The notes below the pieces were generated by a model, which saw only the letters and a program-made list of their open reading frames with translations, ran no database searches and had not been told where the DNA came from. From the NCBI RefSeq assembly GCF_029852145.1, contig NC_079975.1, forward strand, positions 24,805,364 through 24,869,363: a stretch of DNA of 64,000 nt. The letters are read 5' to 3'. This DNA is from Microplitis mediator (taxonomy: Eukaryota; Arthropoda; Insecta; Hymenoptera; Braconidae). Positions 49,777-63,534 of the stretch are shown piece after piece. Every line of letters starts with the position of its first letter. Positions within the stretch are counted from its first letter, which is position 1. The translations under genes and the position numbers were made by a program.

Positions 49777-49939
49777 CACGAGAGAAATGTCAAGTAAATA
49801 TGCCTATGCAGAATAGTAATAATTACATTACTCTATAGTTTGTGTCCCGCCGCTCTTATGTGATTGGTAAAACAAACTATAGAGTAATGAAATAATTACT
49901 ATGCTGCATAGGTATATTCACTTGACATTTCTCTCCGTG
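49777..49939. mobile_element. 163 bp MITE with CACG...CCGTG ends and TA duplication
   Basis: CACGAGAGAAATGTCAAGT and ACTTGACATTTCTCTCCGTG are inverted and flanked by TA. Arms continue through ATGCAGAATAGTAATAATTA and CTCTATAGTTTG. The loop is about 30 bp. Confidence 0.85.
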
Positions 49940-51499
49940 TAGTTTCAAATTTTAATGACACAAATTTTATTGCTATAAACTTCTTCTATTAAAGAAAATA
50001 ATATGAACATTAAATAATTCTGCTTGTACATTAAAATTAATATTAAATGTATAATAATAATGCTAATAGAATCTGTTAAATTTATTGATCAATTTACGTG
50101 GTAATTACGGTTTCGAAGTTGGTTCAATGTAATGTAAAATGTAGAGTGTACAACGAGGAGCAACGCCCAATGGTTATGGTCATAAATTAGCTTACTACTG
50201 TTAGCTATTTTAGAACACGAGAAGGTTTGAATTTAGTATAATACCATACTACAATGTAATCACATGAAACTTCATATTCTGATATCTCTGCGTTCAAACG
50301 CAATATTCGTGGTGTGTAGTTGTTTTAGTTGTTTGAAAACTTGTATATAGTATTCAAATATGTACGGATTGAGAGCTAGGAGGAAATAGACGAGGATGAA
50401 GAGTAGGAAGTGAGCACAAAAATTTCAAATTGAAACATGTTTCAACACCTATCTGTGTAACAAACGTGTTATAATTGGACGAACAATTGAGAGTTCATTT
50501 TTACTTAATATATATATATATATATATTTTTTTTTTTTTTATGCTCCAATAGATTTCACTGGTAACTGACTCATTGAGTGAGTTTGATGTATTACAAAAA
50601 AAGAAAAAAAAGGAGAAAATAAAGCAATAAATGTAACGAAAAATAACTCAAAACTTTATGTTGCTGACACGAGAAGGAAAAAATTGAATTTTCGTCAACT
50701 TTTGGTTTAAGTGCCTGGAGTTTTCGATACTTCTTTTTTACGTAATTTTTTATTTTAGTATTGTGATCATTTTTATTATCGTTAACTTTTTTGGTACTTT
50801 TTTTTAGCCCGCAATATACTTTAAGACAAAGGAATATTGCGCCGTGCTGAGAGGGAAAAATATAGGGACCAAACGACTCTCTTCGGCATCGTTTAACTTC
50901 TCTTCCATAGCTATCTTTATTTATTTAGATAGAAAGTTATAAAAAGACGATTATCTTGCTATATATTTTAAATACATCGGTTCTGAATGTTGAAATGAAG
51001 ATTTCAGGATAGCTAGTTAAAAAAAGTAAATAGCACATTTAATTAAAAATATAAACTCGCCACTTTTTAATTGAAAACAGAGTATATCGATTATTAAAAA
51101 TTTATAAGAAGGTTATTATTAATTTTTTCAATGAACATGAAATATTTCGATAGCTAGAAATAATAGTATCTTAGATAATAAGTTCCGTCGAGTATTATAC
51201 CCGACGTCACTATTTGCCTACGATATTTTATTTATAATGAATGCTCAAAATTAAAATTTTATTTTAAAATATTTTTAAATCGTTAATTCTTGAAAATATA
51301 TTGATGAATAACAAATTACGAATATTATATATTAGTCGAGTTGTCCACAAGTTGATCACAATTCACAGATACCAACTTTCTGGTGACCAAATTTGGCTAT
51401 CGGGAATTATTGTAAATTATGAAGACGTGGGAATAAACCGAGAACAGAGTAAGAAGTTCAGAAAATATTTTTTTCATTCTTAGATAATTCAAAATAGCC

Positions 51500-51725
51500 C
51501 AAATTGCGGTAATACGCCCAATCTGGCATCCCTGGTCGTCCCAACAATAGCTTGGGATTTTTTTCCCACCACGGTTTCTTCCCCCACTCTTTGAATGTTA
51601 GTTTTGGTGGTTTTGGCGCATGCGCATATTTAATTGCGCATGCGCTCATTCTGATATTATAGTGGTAGGGGAAGAAATTGGTGGAAAAAAATCCCAAGCT
51701 TTTGTTGAGACGACTATAGAAAGTC
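51500..51725. mobile_element. Foldback of about 220 bp
   Basis: CGTCCCAACAATAGCTTGGG ATTTTTTTCC is mirrored by AAAAAATCCCAAGCTTTTGT TGAGACG. GCGCATGCGCA occurs twice near the centre (51617 and 51637). The 89-codon frame at 51458-51727 is an arm artefact. Confidence 0.6.
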
Positions 51726-51977
51726 ATAAGAAAACTTGTTGGCCATGAAACTATGTGTATAAAAACTTAGAAAATATCATTTCTCAAATTATTTTTCCAA
51801 GAAACTAAATAGTATCTATACTAAGTTTTAAATCTTGAACTTGTAAAATTCTTTTTACATAAGATTCGTTCGAACCTCTTCAAGCTCAAAGACAACGTAA
51901 ATTCTAGGGCTGCTCAGTTGGATCAATTTTCTATCAAATGTATCACATTTAATGAAAAGAGTTGAGTATTTCTGAAA

Positions 51978-52018
51978 TATTGCACACCTCAAGCGCGAAA
52001 GTGCTGAGGGTGCTTTAT
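51978..52018. repeat. Short palindromic repeat, copy 3
   Basis: TATTGCACACCTCAAGCGCG then AAAGTGCTGAGGGTGCTTTA; same family as 13402 and 28782. Confidence 0.6.
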
Positions 52019-53208
52019 GGTGGATCTATTAATTTTTATTCTATTTTTATTATGAAAATGATCTTGTAAAGTATTACAGAAAAAGAGAAAAAAGAAAATA
52101 TATAATTCAATTATCGTTGTATCACTTCGAAGCCTACACAATGTATTATGTTTTACAATACAAACTTTAAAGTAGCTCGTTCACTTTGAAGGGTTCTATT
52201 ACTTTTTTCTCTATCCGTCTAGCTTATCTAACTAATATCGCAGTCATTTTATCATAATGTACCTACAACCCTTTCTTTAAAAAATTCAGACTCTTTGAAA
52301 CTATAAAACACATTTTATAAAACATGTACTTCATAAATTCTCGTAAACATATATATGAAGTGCAGCTAGATATTAAAACAGAATTCACATATAAGTACGT
52401 CGTACCAACTGTTTCACTTTTTTTAACTTATAAATATCATCTTAACTTTAGAAAAAAATAGAAATAATAATAATACATAAAACTTTTTCATCACTTTTAC
52501 CGCTTAACCTATGAATATAGTACTTTATTTTTGAATACTCATACTTATCATGCGGTAAAAAGAAAAAACAAAAAAAGAAGGAAATTCAAGGGTGCACTAG
52601 TCGTGCGAGGCAATTTACTTTCAATGTAGCTGGGCTTAATGGACAAAAACACGGTGAGAGGAAATGAAAGCAAGTGATGATGGAAAAAAAACGCCGCACA
52701 GAAAGAGATGACGATGGCCTCTTATATTAGGTAGAAGAAAAAGTGAAGAGAATAATAATAATAAAAAAAACTATATATTAAAGACAAGTAGTTGTTAAAA
52801 GAAAAAAAAATTGTGAACGATCAATGTCATTTTCAGAGAAGTAGGAAATGCATAGGGGGTCCATAATAGTTGCCAAGTTGTATAAAAAAAAGTAACCCAG
52901 AAGATTAATTGACCTGGTAATATATATACGATATATTTAAAACTTGAAAAAGTTTTTTCGTTAAATTACTCATCTAAGTTTTTGCTGATAAATGAGAAAA
53001 TAAATGTAAAAAGATAAGTTTTTAACCAAAAAATAAAACATTAAGATTATATTTTAATAATAAATGTTTTGTAAAATCATCAAAAGTATTTTTGAGGTAC
53101 ATATTTTTGCGTATTTAGTCAAATCCATTTACTATCGCTTTACAGAAAAATAAATTCTGTTAGCACAACAAAAAAAAATCTGTTACCTCAAAAGTTTTCA
53201 CTTGATAG

Positions 53209-53927
53209 TTAAGGTAGTTCCAGCATGAAACCACTTTTCGACATAATCGGCTGAAATTTTTTTCATAGGTTTAGAATAGCTTTATGTATGAATTCCTAAA
53301 ATTTCATAATTTTTTACCGTTTAGATCACGAAATATTTGAAGACAAAGTTCGCGATTTTGAGGGTCATGCCCCATTTAAAGCATGTAAAATGTCCGGTCT
53401 CTCCATCTATTTTTTATTACATTAAAAAATTCTCTCGACAGAATTGGAATAAAAAGTAGGAGAGTGTTGAAAAATGTTTTTAGAATAAGTTAAAAAAGTA
53501 AAAGTAGCACCTCACCGTTTTGTTATCGAGACATAATAATTAAAAAAAATAATTTTCAATCCATTTCCAACCTGGTCACTTAACAAATTATAGTGATCTG
53601 GCAACGCCGTGCGCAACGCTCTCTGAAATAGTGTAGAGTAAAAAGCGGGAAATTCAAATCTTTCACGGTTTTAGTAAAATTCAGCTGCGTAACTAAAGTA
53701 TTAAAATCACTATTTAAATTAGTTACAAATAAAAAAACGATTAAATAAATAAATAAACATATTACTATTATTAGAAAGCGCAATACTATTTGTATATACT
53801 GAGACCATAAACAAAAATACATAAACACTCAGAGCAACGTTGTCTGAATGTCTGTGTGTCGAGGCTTTTAAAATTTTGTCTATAGTAAAAACTCTGACTA
53901 TACTATACCACGTAGGAACTACCTTAA
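53209..53927. mobile_element. 719 bp TTAA-flanked element with GGTAGTTCC ends
   Basis: TTAAGGTAGTTCC at 53209 and GGAACTACCTTAA at 53915-53927 are exact inverses. The interior is not obviously palindromic and has no transposase. Frames of 75-82 codons inside are low-complexity. Confidence 0.6.
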
Positions 53928-54939
53928 GAAGAATTATTTTTGACACAACAAGTTAATCCTTTTACTTTGACAAATTAGTATCTTTACTCTAACAGAAAAG
54001 TTCTAATGGGGTTAAAAATCATTACTTGGTCCAACAATCGATTTTCTGTCATGCTAGAGACTTGATAAGTACAGCGACTATTAATGTTATTCGTAAATTA
54101 ACGTAAAAGTTTGTTACCATAAGTAATCTTATCAGATACCTTCAGGTTAGAAATTTTTTTCTTTTTGGTTAATACTTCAAAATCTACAATTGTATTGATC
54201 GAATTTTTATTATTAGATGTTAAGAACAAATAACATAATTAAACTTTTACGTCTTATGACATAACATCTCGTAAATGCTATCTGGTACTGAAACAAAAAT
54301 TTAGAACTTAGAATTATGTCGATTTATTTGAAAACTATTCAATCAATTCAATTTGTTACTATAAATTCAAATCAGTCATATAAGTAATGTATCAATGAAC
54401 TTCAATTGGTTAAATTTATCGAATCAGTCAACCCATTATTATTCTATGATCTATTGATGTAGACTGATATTTAGATAGAATGAATATTCAAATTCATGTT
54501 AATAAAGTCATAATTAAATTAAATATTTTTTTACGTCGTTTTAAATTCCGTAACTTTAAATGATATTAAATAATTTGATGTTATTGATTGAATCAAAAAA
54601 ATAAAATCATGATATTTATTCTTTATTCAAGAGGATTTGCCATCTATTTGCAATATATTCTATTTCTCACACACATGTGAACAAACGAAACAGTCCTTAT
54701 TGCTCTTACATTAGCAAATGGAAATTTCAAATGAGCCATTCTCAGAGATAAACTGAAATTTCCGAACGGGAAGCATTTTATTCGATAAATAATAACTTTA
54801 CGCACCAATGAAATATTTTATTCAATCATTTGTGTTTTTATTGGTGAGAACAGTTTATTTGAAAATCACTTAGTTCACTCTCGTAATAATTTTAACGTTA
54901 GAAAGAATTGAAATATGTTAACCGTAGGAAAAAAAAACG

Positions 54940-55025
54940 GTCTATCGGTTGTCCATGCGGGCCACCCCCAAAACTTCCCGCTGTTTTCGAGCTCCTTGAG
55001 CTCGAAAAAATTGTTGTGAATACGG
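54940..55025 (-). repeat. Fragment of the AACTTCCCGCT family (right end)
   Basis: CCATGCGGGCCACCCCCAAA ACTTCCCGCTGTTTTCGAGC TCCTTGAGCTCGAAAAA matches the inverted right end of the full copies. Confidence 0.6.
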
Positions 55026-55380
55026 ATTAGGACGTCTTATCTTCTTCCTTGGTGTGCATACTATTTTTCACCAGATCTGCACCCGAAAGTTTAAATTTTT
55101 CCCTCTGTTTGTCTGGAGAATGGCGCATGCGCTAATTTGTATCATTTGTTTTCTCATAAAAAAAGAGAACGACCTCTTGAAACAGGGCAGGAATTTAAGT
55201 TGTTGGTACAGGTATGATGAAAAATAATTAAATGAATAAATGCTATTGTTCTCATCGTTAAATTTATTAAATTCGCATATTCAAAATGCATCATGTTTCT
55301 GCTGCTATCGGTCAAAAATTAGCCTATTTCGGCTGACTTCAGGCATTAAACTTCTAAGTATTAATGTAGGTTATATGAAA

Positions 55381-55512
55381 AATACAGTGCGAGGTACGGA
55401 ATAAAACGCGATTTCAGACATCGGGTGATGCCAGTCCTTGCCTCAGCTCGGGCCGTCAGTCTCATTCTTGTCTGAAATCGTCTTGTTTCATCCCTTACCA
55501 CGCAATATACTA
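55381..55512. mobile_element. 130 bp-class MITE, second intact copy
   Basis: AATACAGTGCGAGGTACGGA to TCCCTTACCACGCAATATAC then TAT. It aligns with 38518-38650 end to end. Confidence 0.7.
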
Positions 55513-56584
55513 TTAAAAAATATTAATTGATATGCCTTTCTTTAGTCTTATGATAAACAATATCAAGACAAAAATAGATTTGTTTCGTAATGAAATTTAA
55601 TTAGGTCAATCTGATTTTATAAGTAGGTCAGACAGTTGTCTCATAAATTTTCGTAAAGTCATTTAATCGATGCAGCATTGAGAAATCAGTGAAAACACTA
55701 TTGAGTAAGGTACCATATACTCTATCTGATTACTGATTGTACTGGGCTATTGTATTTATATCTATGATGTGTATCGACGTGTCTAGGAATATAGCTTTAA
55801 AGTGTGGTTGGATATTGTAGCTTTGATGACAGTACCATTGAATTTCACTCGCTTTAATTCATCATGGATATCCGGATGGTCTTTGACTTTCCGGTGCTTT
55901 ACTCAGCCAGGAATACTCCGATTTCCGGTAACGTTATTCCGTTAAAGCGAATTCAACCGTGCGAAAAACATCTTAGAGACAAGATATTTTTTATCATTGA
56001 TTTTTTTTATTTCTGTATTTTCTTTGCGTATAATTTTTCTTAGGAACACGATGTATTCATTTTTAAGATTTGAATAATACAATGAATATTTAAACAGTGT
56101 TGTGATCAAAGATATAGAATTATAGCTTCAGTTATCTATTAAAAAACCAAATTTCATACGCGAACAAAAAATTAATGATATCATATTATATATCTGCTAA
56201 AAATTAGTATTATACTCAAATTTAAGGTTAGGGACGCAAGTTGCAGGTTAATAGTACCAACACATAAAAATATGATACTCATCACTACTGTATGTATACA
56301 ATCGATAAGTAGTTCGAGCGTGAAATCGCTTTTCTACGAATATTATTTGAAGTTTTTTGATAGGCAAAGAATAACGTTAACTAATTAATTACCAAATTAG
56401 AGAACTGTTGACCTGTTAATACCTAAAATGATTAATAACAAAGTTAGCACTTCTCCCGTTTACTTCTCATTTGAAGTATTGAGAACATTCTGTCCGCTTG
56501 GCTGTTTTAATTACATAAGAAAACGTATTGGGAGAATCGTAAATTTAGATAGGGAAAGGAAGTAAAGACGAATCACTTTTGGAT

Positions 56585-56700
56585 CAAAGAAAAAAAATCT
56601 GTAAGCCAGTTGACCCTGGGGACCAGCCCTAAAATTTTCCGTTGTTTTCGAGCTCAAGGAGCTAAAAAATATTATTGTCAAGACATGTTTGAGCTTTTTG
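56585..56700 (-). repeat. Fragment of the AACTTCCCGCT family (right end, diverged)
   Basis: CAGTTGACCCTGGGGACCAG CCCTAAAATTTTCCGTTGTT then TTCGAGCTCAAGGAGCT. Confidence 0.55.
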
Positions 56701-56764
56701 AGTTTTGTATTAATCTCTGAGAATTCAAGAAATTTGAAATAATCAATAAGAATCTTTTCACCGA

Positions 56765-57334
56765 CCCGTGTAAAAAATTCGTTCCAAAAAGATTCCAAAG
56801 AAGTTCCGCATGTGGAACTTCTAAAAATGAGACAGATTAGAACTTCGAAGGGAACTTTTTTGAAACGTTAGTAATTTTGATGGTAAAAAAAAGTTTTTAT
56901 GAGCAAATTTAGAGTAAAAAAAGGACGTTCTTGGAACTTTTTTGGAATTTTTTATAGACGTTTTTTTTTTGTTTTGTAAAAAAATTCAAAAGTTGTGATT
57001 TTTGAACTATTTTGGCATGTTTCTGGAACGACTTAAGTCTACAAAAGATGCAAAAGTAGTAATTTTGGAATGTTTTGGAATAACTTTTTTAGTCCATAAA
57101 AAAGTCAAAAGTGGTGATTCTGGAACTTTTTTGGAATGTCTATTATAAAATTCCAAAAAAGTTCCAAGAACGTATTTTTTTGACCCTAAATGTGCTCATC
57201 AACACTTGTTTCTACTTTCAAAATTACTAACTCTCCAAAAAAGTTCCATTCGAAGTTCTAATCTGTCTCAAGTTTAGAAGTTCCACTTGCGGAACATTTT
57301 TGGAATCATTTTGGAACGATTTTTTTACTCGGAA
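56765..57334. mobile_element. 570 bp foldback built of GTTCCAAAAAAG words
   Basis: CCCGTGTAAAAAATTCGTTC C and the inverted right end (GGAACGATTTTTTTACTCGG) close a structure whose arms share CGCA(A/T)GTGGAACTTCTAAA and GAGACAGATTAGAACTTCGA. The middle repeats TTTTGGAACTTTTTTGGAAT words. Confidence 0.75.
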
Positions 57335-58360
57335 AGTTTAACTGACGAATATGCTTGATAACTTCAGTTTTAGTGGACAAGAATTTATAGAAATGATCAA
57401 AATAAAGTGACATGAACTCTAAATTTGGGCAGCGAGTTAGAATATGAAACATACGGAATGAAATGTCAGAATCAGTGATTTTTGAAAACTTTTGTTTACG
57501 CTGTATTTCTGCATATTTTTAAAGTAATAAATATCAATCAATAAAAGTCATCACAAGAATTATGAACAAAAATAAATATTTGTGTGAAAATCATGAGGAA
57601 AATAATAACTATTAAAATATACTGAAAGTTTCTTAAAGAAAAAAATAATAATAATTAACGACTCTACTATTAGAATGTGGCTATTAATTTCAGTCGAGTG
57701 ATAGCGTGACGCAGGTTGTAAAACTACTGTCTGTTGCTTTGCACAATGATCATGATGGACGAGCCGTTGCCACGGTCGCTACAAACGATTAATTTTGTAA
57801 ATCGCGTCACGAGCATTATAGGGGTTACATCCCAAGCTGCGTAGATCCGATTAGGCTGATAATTTCGTCGAGGTGGACGAGAGATAGGACAATATTGATT
57901 GCGCTATGGTTTACTTTGTTGCGAATTTTAAAATTCACTTCAATTTTGAATTATAATGCTTAGTATCAAAACTTCTGTTCGATTATAGATACATAATTAT
58001 AACGTAGATCAATAAAAATTTTTTAAAAATTAATGACATTATATGTTTTTGATAATACACGCAGATAATTTTAAAGTAACAGTTAACCAAAAGTTTTAGG
58101 TAACGGTGGAACAACGTGTTATTCTTGAGAATTATACTATTTGTTTCAGCAACTTTTAATAGAATTTTATTATAATATACTCGAAAAAAAACTATACTTA
58201 ATGTACCACATAGTAATGTTTCTGACTTATCAAGAATATATCATTTATTTTAATATTTACACTATGAAATAATAAAAGAAACTTGGTACAGTATAAAATT
58301 TATCCATTTAGATTAAAAAATTTCAACTTTTATAAAACTTTATACTTTTATTTAATTTTT
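57335..58360. other. Gene-free intron stretch with a GC-richer patch
   Basis: 57690-57900 is less AT-rich (GTGACGCAGGTTG, GGACGAGCCGTTGCCACGG) and may hold a conserved element. The rest is plain AT-rich sequence. Confidence 0.35.
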
Positions 58361-58365
58361 TAAAC

Positions 58366-59150
58366 TTCCCGCTAAGAAAATTGAAAATTTTCGAAAATTT
58401 GGGAAGTTATTGGTTTTGGTCCGATTTGCAAAAACCGAATTTCTATCAGATTTTGACGTTTTGAGGTTTTAGGAAGCTATCCTGACTAATTTAACGATGA
58501 TGTCCGAGTGTATGTATGTGTGTACGTACGTACGTATGTATGTATGTATGTAAATATTCATAACTCTTGAACGGATAAACCGATTTTGATCGTCAAGGTG
58601 TCATTCGACGCGGCTTGTTAATATCTTGAAGCCGTAAAAATTTGAACTTAATCGGTAGGGTGCGTTCAGAGATATTTCAAAAATAAAATTTTTTCAAAAA
58701 TGTTTTATTTGGATAACTTTTAATTTGCTCGATGGATTGATTCCAAAATCTAATCAGCTTTAAACCTCTATAAGCCGCGTCGAATGCCACCTCAACCATC
58801 AAAATTGGTTCATTCGTTCAAGAGAAACCGTTGACGAAAGAATTCAAAAAAAATTTTTTTTTTGGTTTTTTCGAAATTTCTCAAAAACGACTCGATAAAT
58901 CGATTTCAAAATTTGATCAGCTTTAGAACTTGATAAAACACGTCGATTGCCGCCTCAACCATCAAAATCGGTTAATTCGTTCGCGAGATATCGTGGGAGA
59001 AAGAAATGCTAAAAATGGTTTTTTACAAAACAATGGCATACAAAAGTATTTGCGAGCTCGAAGAGCTCGAAAATGTATTCACAATAATGTTTTCGAGCTC
59101 AACGAGCTCGAAAACAGCGGGAAGTTTTGGGGCTGGCCCACAGGGTCAAC
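58366..59150 (+). repeat. Long dispersed repeat (AACTTCCCGCT family), full-length copy
   Basis: Starts AACTTCCCGCTAAGAAAATT and ends CGAAAACAGCGGGAAGTTTT then GGGGCTGGCCCACAGGGTCA AC. AACTTCCCGCT at the start and AGCGGGAAGTT near the end are inverse. A GTAT/GTAC microsatellite sits at 58511-58552, matching the GT run in the 25.3 kb copy. CGAGCTC palindromes cluster near the right end. Confidence 0.75.
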
Positions 59151-59160
59151 TTATAGACCA

Positions 59161-61320
59161 ATTTTTTTCTCCGTAGAGAGTCAATTCAAACGTAGATTAT
59201 TAGAAAGTGCGAATCACTCTGAACCTTCTTGCCACAAGCTTATTTAAATTCAAGACACGTTAACTGATAACATGAAACTAGCGATAACATTCAGAAAATG
59301 TCTATATGTTATTTCTGTGAAATGCATAAGTCATTTTCATCAGATTGCTAGCATTAATTTATACTGTGATATTCACAGTATAGATAAATTTTCAACTATA
59401 ATTATGCTATTGATTAGTATATGTGATGAGAAAAGTGTTTATTGCTCTTTGAAATTAAATATAACAAAAAAACCAAGAAAATTTAATTTGAGAGATGAGA
59501 AATTGTGTTTATAAGTTAATGTTGAACTATGTACTGTAGTTTCACTACATGAGGGTTTCTACGTGTCGAAGTGAGACCCTGGAGTGTTAGAAGCAAACAA
59601 GAATAATGCTTTTAACACCCGTATAAATTTCAAGATCTCTCGTCGTTCTGTTAACGACTACGACGCAACAACATGTATATATGCCTAAAGTTTGCTACTC
59701 TTAATATATGTATGAAGGTTGAATGATCTAAGTAAATTAATGCAGCAAATATTGAGGAGAAGAATTTCATAATATATACTTCATAAATTTCCTGTAATGT
59801 TTTTCAATAACATAATTATGTTTGTATTACAGATGAACTATATGATTATATAAATTATGTAATATAACGATATTCATATTTCGCGCGGGAAACAACTCTC
59901 CTAATAATGGCTCGTTTCTTGTGCTCTTTTGGGTTAAGACCCTTACTGATTTCCTAAAAGAAAAGTGTTGTGGGGTCTTGCAACAGATTATACTTCGAGT
60001 CTCTGATGATCGATTTCTTCATGAGAGAGATAAACTGGAGTTTGTTATTCGGCAGATAAACTTATTCCGGGGTTAAAATTTCGATGGTTGTCTTCAACAG
60101 ACCGACGGGTTAGCTATCCTATGGTCATGTATGTGTGACTGTGAGCTATAGTACCTACTCTAGGGGTTCTCCAGACTCAAATTTGATGTATGTACTTGAA
60201 ATATTTTTACTAACTACTTCTCCGTTCTAATAAAAGTTTGTTACTCATTATTTGTTTACGCTAAATTATTTAAAGAAAATGGAACTATTTTAATGATATT
60301 ATTAATTGCATTTGAGATGAAAGTGTCGAATTTTGAATAATTAATTACAAATATTTCTCAAATGAATGAATAACTAAAAAAAAAAAATACTTTTAATAAT
60401 AATTTTCACAAATGGGAAGGGAATATTATTCATTTTATATTTGACATTCGAAGAATCGTTGTATAAGTATGTACAGCGCCATGTAACCTCTACACTGTAG
60501 AGTTTTTACGCACACACTGACATCAGTAGGTTAACTGCCAGGTATAAAGTCAGCCCAATATTTATCCTTAGGACAAAAATATTCGGGGGTTATTTCTTAA
60601 ACTAGTGTGAAGAAAACGAAATCTCCAGTTTACTCACGTTAACTAACGGATAACTTTAATCGTAGGACAACTAAGAGTGAAGAAATCGGCCATAACTATC
60701 TTAATAAGCTAGCGAGCCAACATGTTTCAAAAGCTGCTGAAATTTTTATTTCTCATCTGACGGCTAGATATGTTTTTTTGGCAACGAAATGTTTTCAATA
60801 TAGTTTAATTTTTGTATTACAAGTTTTGAAAGGTTGTGTCTGAGATTACGCAAGTCTTATTTACGTTTTCGTACGTCAATTACGTCTAAAATACGTTTTT
60901 ACGGCTATTTACATCTTGAAAGGTTGAATTTACGTTTTCAACGTCTAGTAAGATCAATCTACGATTCAAATTTCAACTCGGGATAAACTTGAGATTTCAA
61001 TTTGAAATCTTAAGGATGTAAATATTCAACTAATACCAATGGATCCTGAAAATATGAATTATGAATGGATAGTACCCAGAGGCTTTTAATTCCTTCCATC
61101 AGCTCTCCTCTAGATTTATCATAAACAAATAACAAACATCATAAATCAATAAACTATATTTTACATTCTGCATAATATTGAGAGGTTAATTTATCAGGTT
61201 AATTTTACAATCACTGTAAAATCAATGAAAAATAAAACCCAAACATTTGCGATAGGAAAACAACGATGAGTAAAACAGTCTATTGTATAAATGTGGTAAC
61301 CCATAAAGTGCGTTATTCAG
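59161..61320. other. Gene-free intron stretch
   Basis: Several GC-richer patches (59540-59690, 59880-60190) without coding support. An 80-codon frame at 59272 is not recognisable. Confidence 0.4.
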
Positions 61321-61324
61321 TGGT

Positions 61325-61480
61325 ACGTCGGATCTCTCAAGTTATTTGTGTGTTAGTATATTTCATGTTTGGCAGCAGGCCAACCAGATCGACCTCGATA
61401 CCGTTTGCCATATAAGCTGGAAAGTTACTGCGTCGTTCACACTTTTCCGTTAGTACCTTTATGTGACTAGAACATTGTTT
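61325..61480. other. GC-richer island with a short open frame, unidentified
   Basis: On the minus strand, 48 codons run from after a TAA to a TGA near 61338: VKQCSSHIKVLTEKCERRSN, then FPAYMANGIEVDLVGLLPNM, then KYTNTQIT. The residue mix looks protein-like rather than AT-noise. I cannot assign it. It may be a retroelement relic, a small exon or a conserved non-coding element. Confidence 0.3.
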
Positions 61481-61949
61481 CACTTATACATATTTATACC
61501 TATATATAGATATTTACATGTGCATAAAGGTGTAGATTTATAAACTAATACTAAACTTTCAAATTTTCAGTATGTCATTTTTTAAATTATTTATTTTTAC
61601 ATGCATGCTTATTTATTTTGTAAAATGTAAAGTATCAATCTGACAATGGAAACAACTTTCATTTTATGTTCATGCTCCCATTTTGTTTATTTTATGTAAA
61701 ATTCCATGTGACAAAAAATTTCAAGAGAATTATAAAATTATCATGCGATGTCTGTTGAGCTTTGAATCTACAAACGATGACGTTTTATTTATTATTCAAA
61801 ATTATAATTTTGCAATTTAACATTAAGGGTAATGTAACTTTACAACATTTATACAAAAACTAAAAAAAGCGATGTTAAAATAAACTCTCACTGGTGTAGT
61901 AATGCTGCTTCAATCTAAAATCAAGTGTATAGTCGAAATTAACATTTTC

Positions 61950-62300
61950 CAAATACCATTAAAATGCCATAAGCGAACTATAGCTTTGTTATTTGAATTT
62001 TTCACCTGAATTTTGAGGTTATGTGAAAAAATTGGAAATACAAAAGTTGTAGATCTTCTTATTACCTACAACTTTGCCATTTAACTTTTTTCCATAGGAC
62101 TTGTAGTTTTGCCGGGAATCGAGATAAACCATTTTTTACCCTTAAAAATTCACCCCCTCCCACTTCCCGAAGTCGGATCGCCCGTAATTTATTTTTCCTT
62201 TCATTTTTATCATATTCCCCTCCTTTTCTAATGGGTTTCATCCTACTGTTACATTTTTTGGTTTCAAAAATTATCGACCCTGGTCTATTGCTTATGGCTT
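61950..62300. repeat. Probable repeat with TTGTAG...CTACAA hairpins
   Basis: AAAGTTGTAGATCTTCTTATTACC and CTACAACTTTGCCATT form a local hairpin, followed by GGACTTGTAGTTTTG. This style of sequence is common in insect repeats, but no second copy lies in this window. The 84-codon frame at 62062 overlaps it. Confidence 0.3.
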
Positions 62301-63534
62301 TCAGTATAGAAAACATTTAATGTTTTAATTTATTGAAGCTCAAGACCGTTTTCAAGACAAGCAAAACTTCGGTAAATTTCTTTTTTAATAGTTTTCTTAG
62401 AATTACTCCGGAAGCACACATAAAAAAAAATTTAAAGACCAGATCAGAAAACTAGACACGAAGTTACAATTTGCCTTTTTTGTTTTTGTCGTATGACCAT
62501 TTTCCTTCGAGTTACAACCTGTTGAAAATCACTTTGAAATTTGAAATTTTTTCAATGTCCCTTAATATTTATAACTAGTGTATAATTGAAAATTTTTCAA
62601 ATTTTGAACTGTGACAATTTAATTCCCAGATACGTTTCGAAATCCTCTGAAATTTTCATGATATTTCACTAATTTTTGAAACAATAAAACTTTTTTTTGT
62701 ATTGGAAATCAAATCGGATTTCTGACTTTTCAAAAATTAAACTACTTTTTGTTTTAACACCGAGAAAAATTTCAACACTGTCTTCGAAGCTAAGTATAAC
62801 ACCGATAATCTTAACACCGGGATAGCGTGGGCTAACACCATTTTTTTACTACGAAGTATTGAATAATATATTCTCCCCTTTTATTTTACCATACACAGTA
62901 AATCAAATTTACGGGATTGTGTGTATGCTTGCTATATTCGAGGGTTACTTGGCCACAGAGAACCATAACTAACATTAGTGGTCATTATATTGCCCACAAA
63001 CTCTTAATGAAATTTAAGCTTAAAGTTAAAGTTTGTTTGAATTTTTATTTTACGATTTTTTGTAATGATATAGGTAAATTTTTATAAAGTTATAATATCT
63101 AAAATAATGCAACGAAATGAATTGTAATTTTAAGCTTTAATCAAAAGCGAAAGATAAGACTTTCAGATCACGTTTCGACCGAGTGAATATATATAAGTTA
63201 TAAAATTGTACGACTAAGTTTGGGCCTTCAGCAACTTTTCGATTGGCTGTAACCTTATAATTAAGTTTACAAAGAAGTTATATTCTCTTTTAATAGGCTT
63301 TCCTTTTCCTAATGTTATTCAATGTTGTAGGATATGATTTAATTAACCAAATTGAACAATCTCATTTGAATATTTTTCAAGTTACTCTTAGATTAAGCCT
63401 TTCCCCTACTTTTTGAAAATATTTTCAATTACTTTGAACTTCCAACTGTATGAAGCTTTTATTTATCAATGGACAAAAATTTCAAGCATCAATTAAGTTG
63501 TTGGAAAAAGGACTACATAGATAGAATCTTTCCG

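Larger units (their letters stand above)
49942..53208. other. Gene-free stretch of receptor intron 1 outside the repeats listed
   Basis: AT-rich. It contains (TA)n at 50511-50527 and a purine-rich run at 52550-52860. No coding evidence. Confidence 0.45.

Noticed and set aside
53580..53946. Two overlapping minus-strand frames (75 and 82 codons)
   Set aside because: Low-complexity F/I/L/Y-rich translation inside a TTAA-flanked element; no domain.
58930..59247. 105-codon frame with basic N terminus
   Set aside because: It is part of the AACTTCCCGCT dispersed repeat; the matching copy at 25910 reads in a shifted frame and differs throughout.
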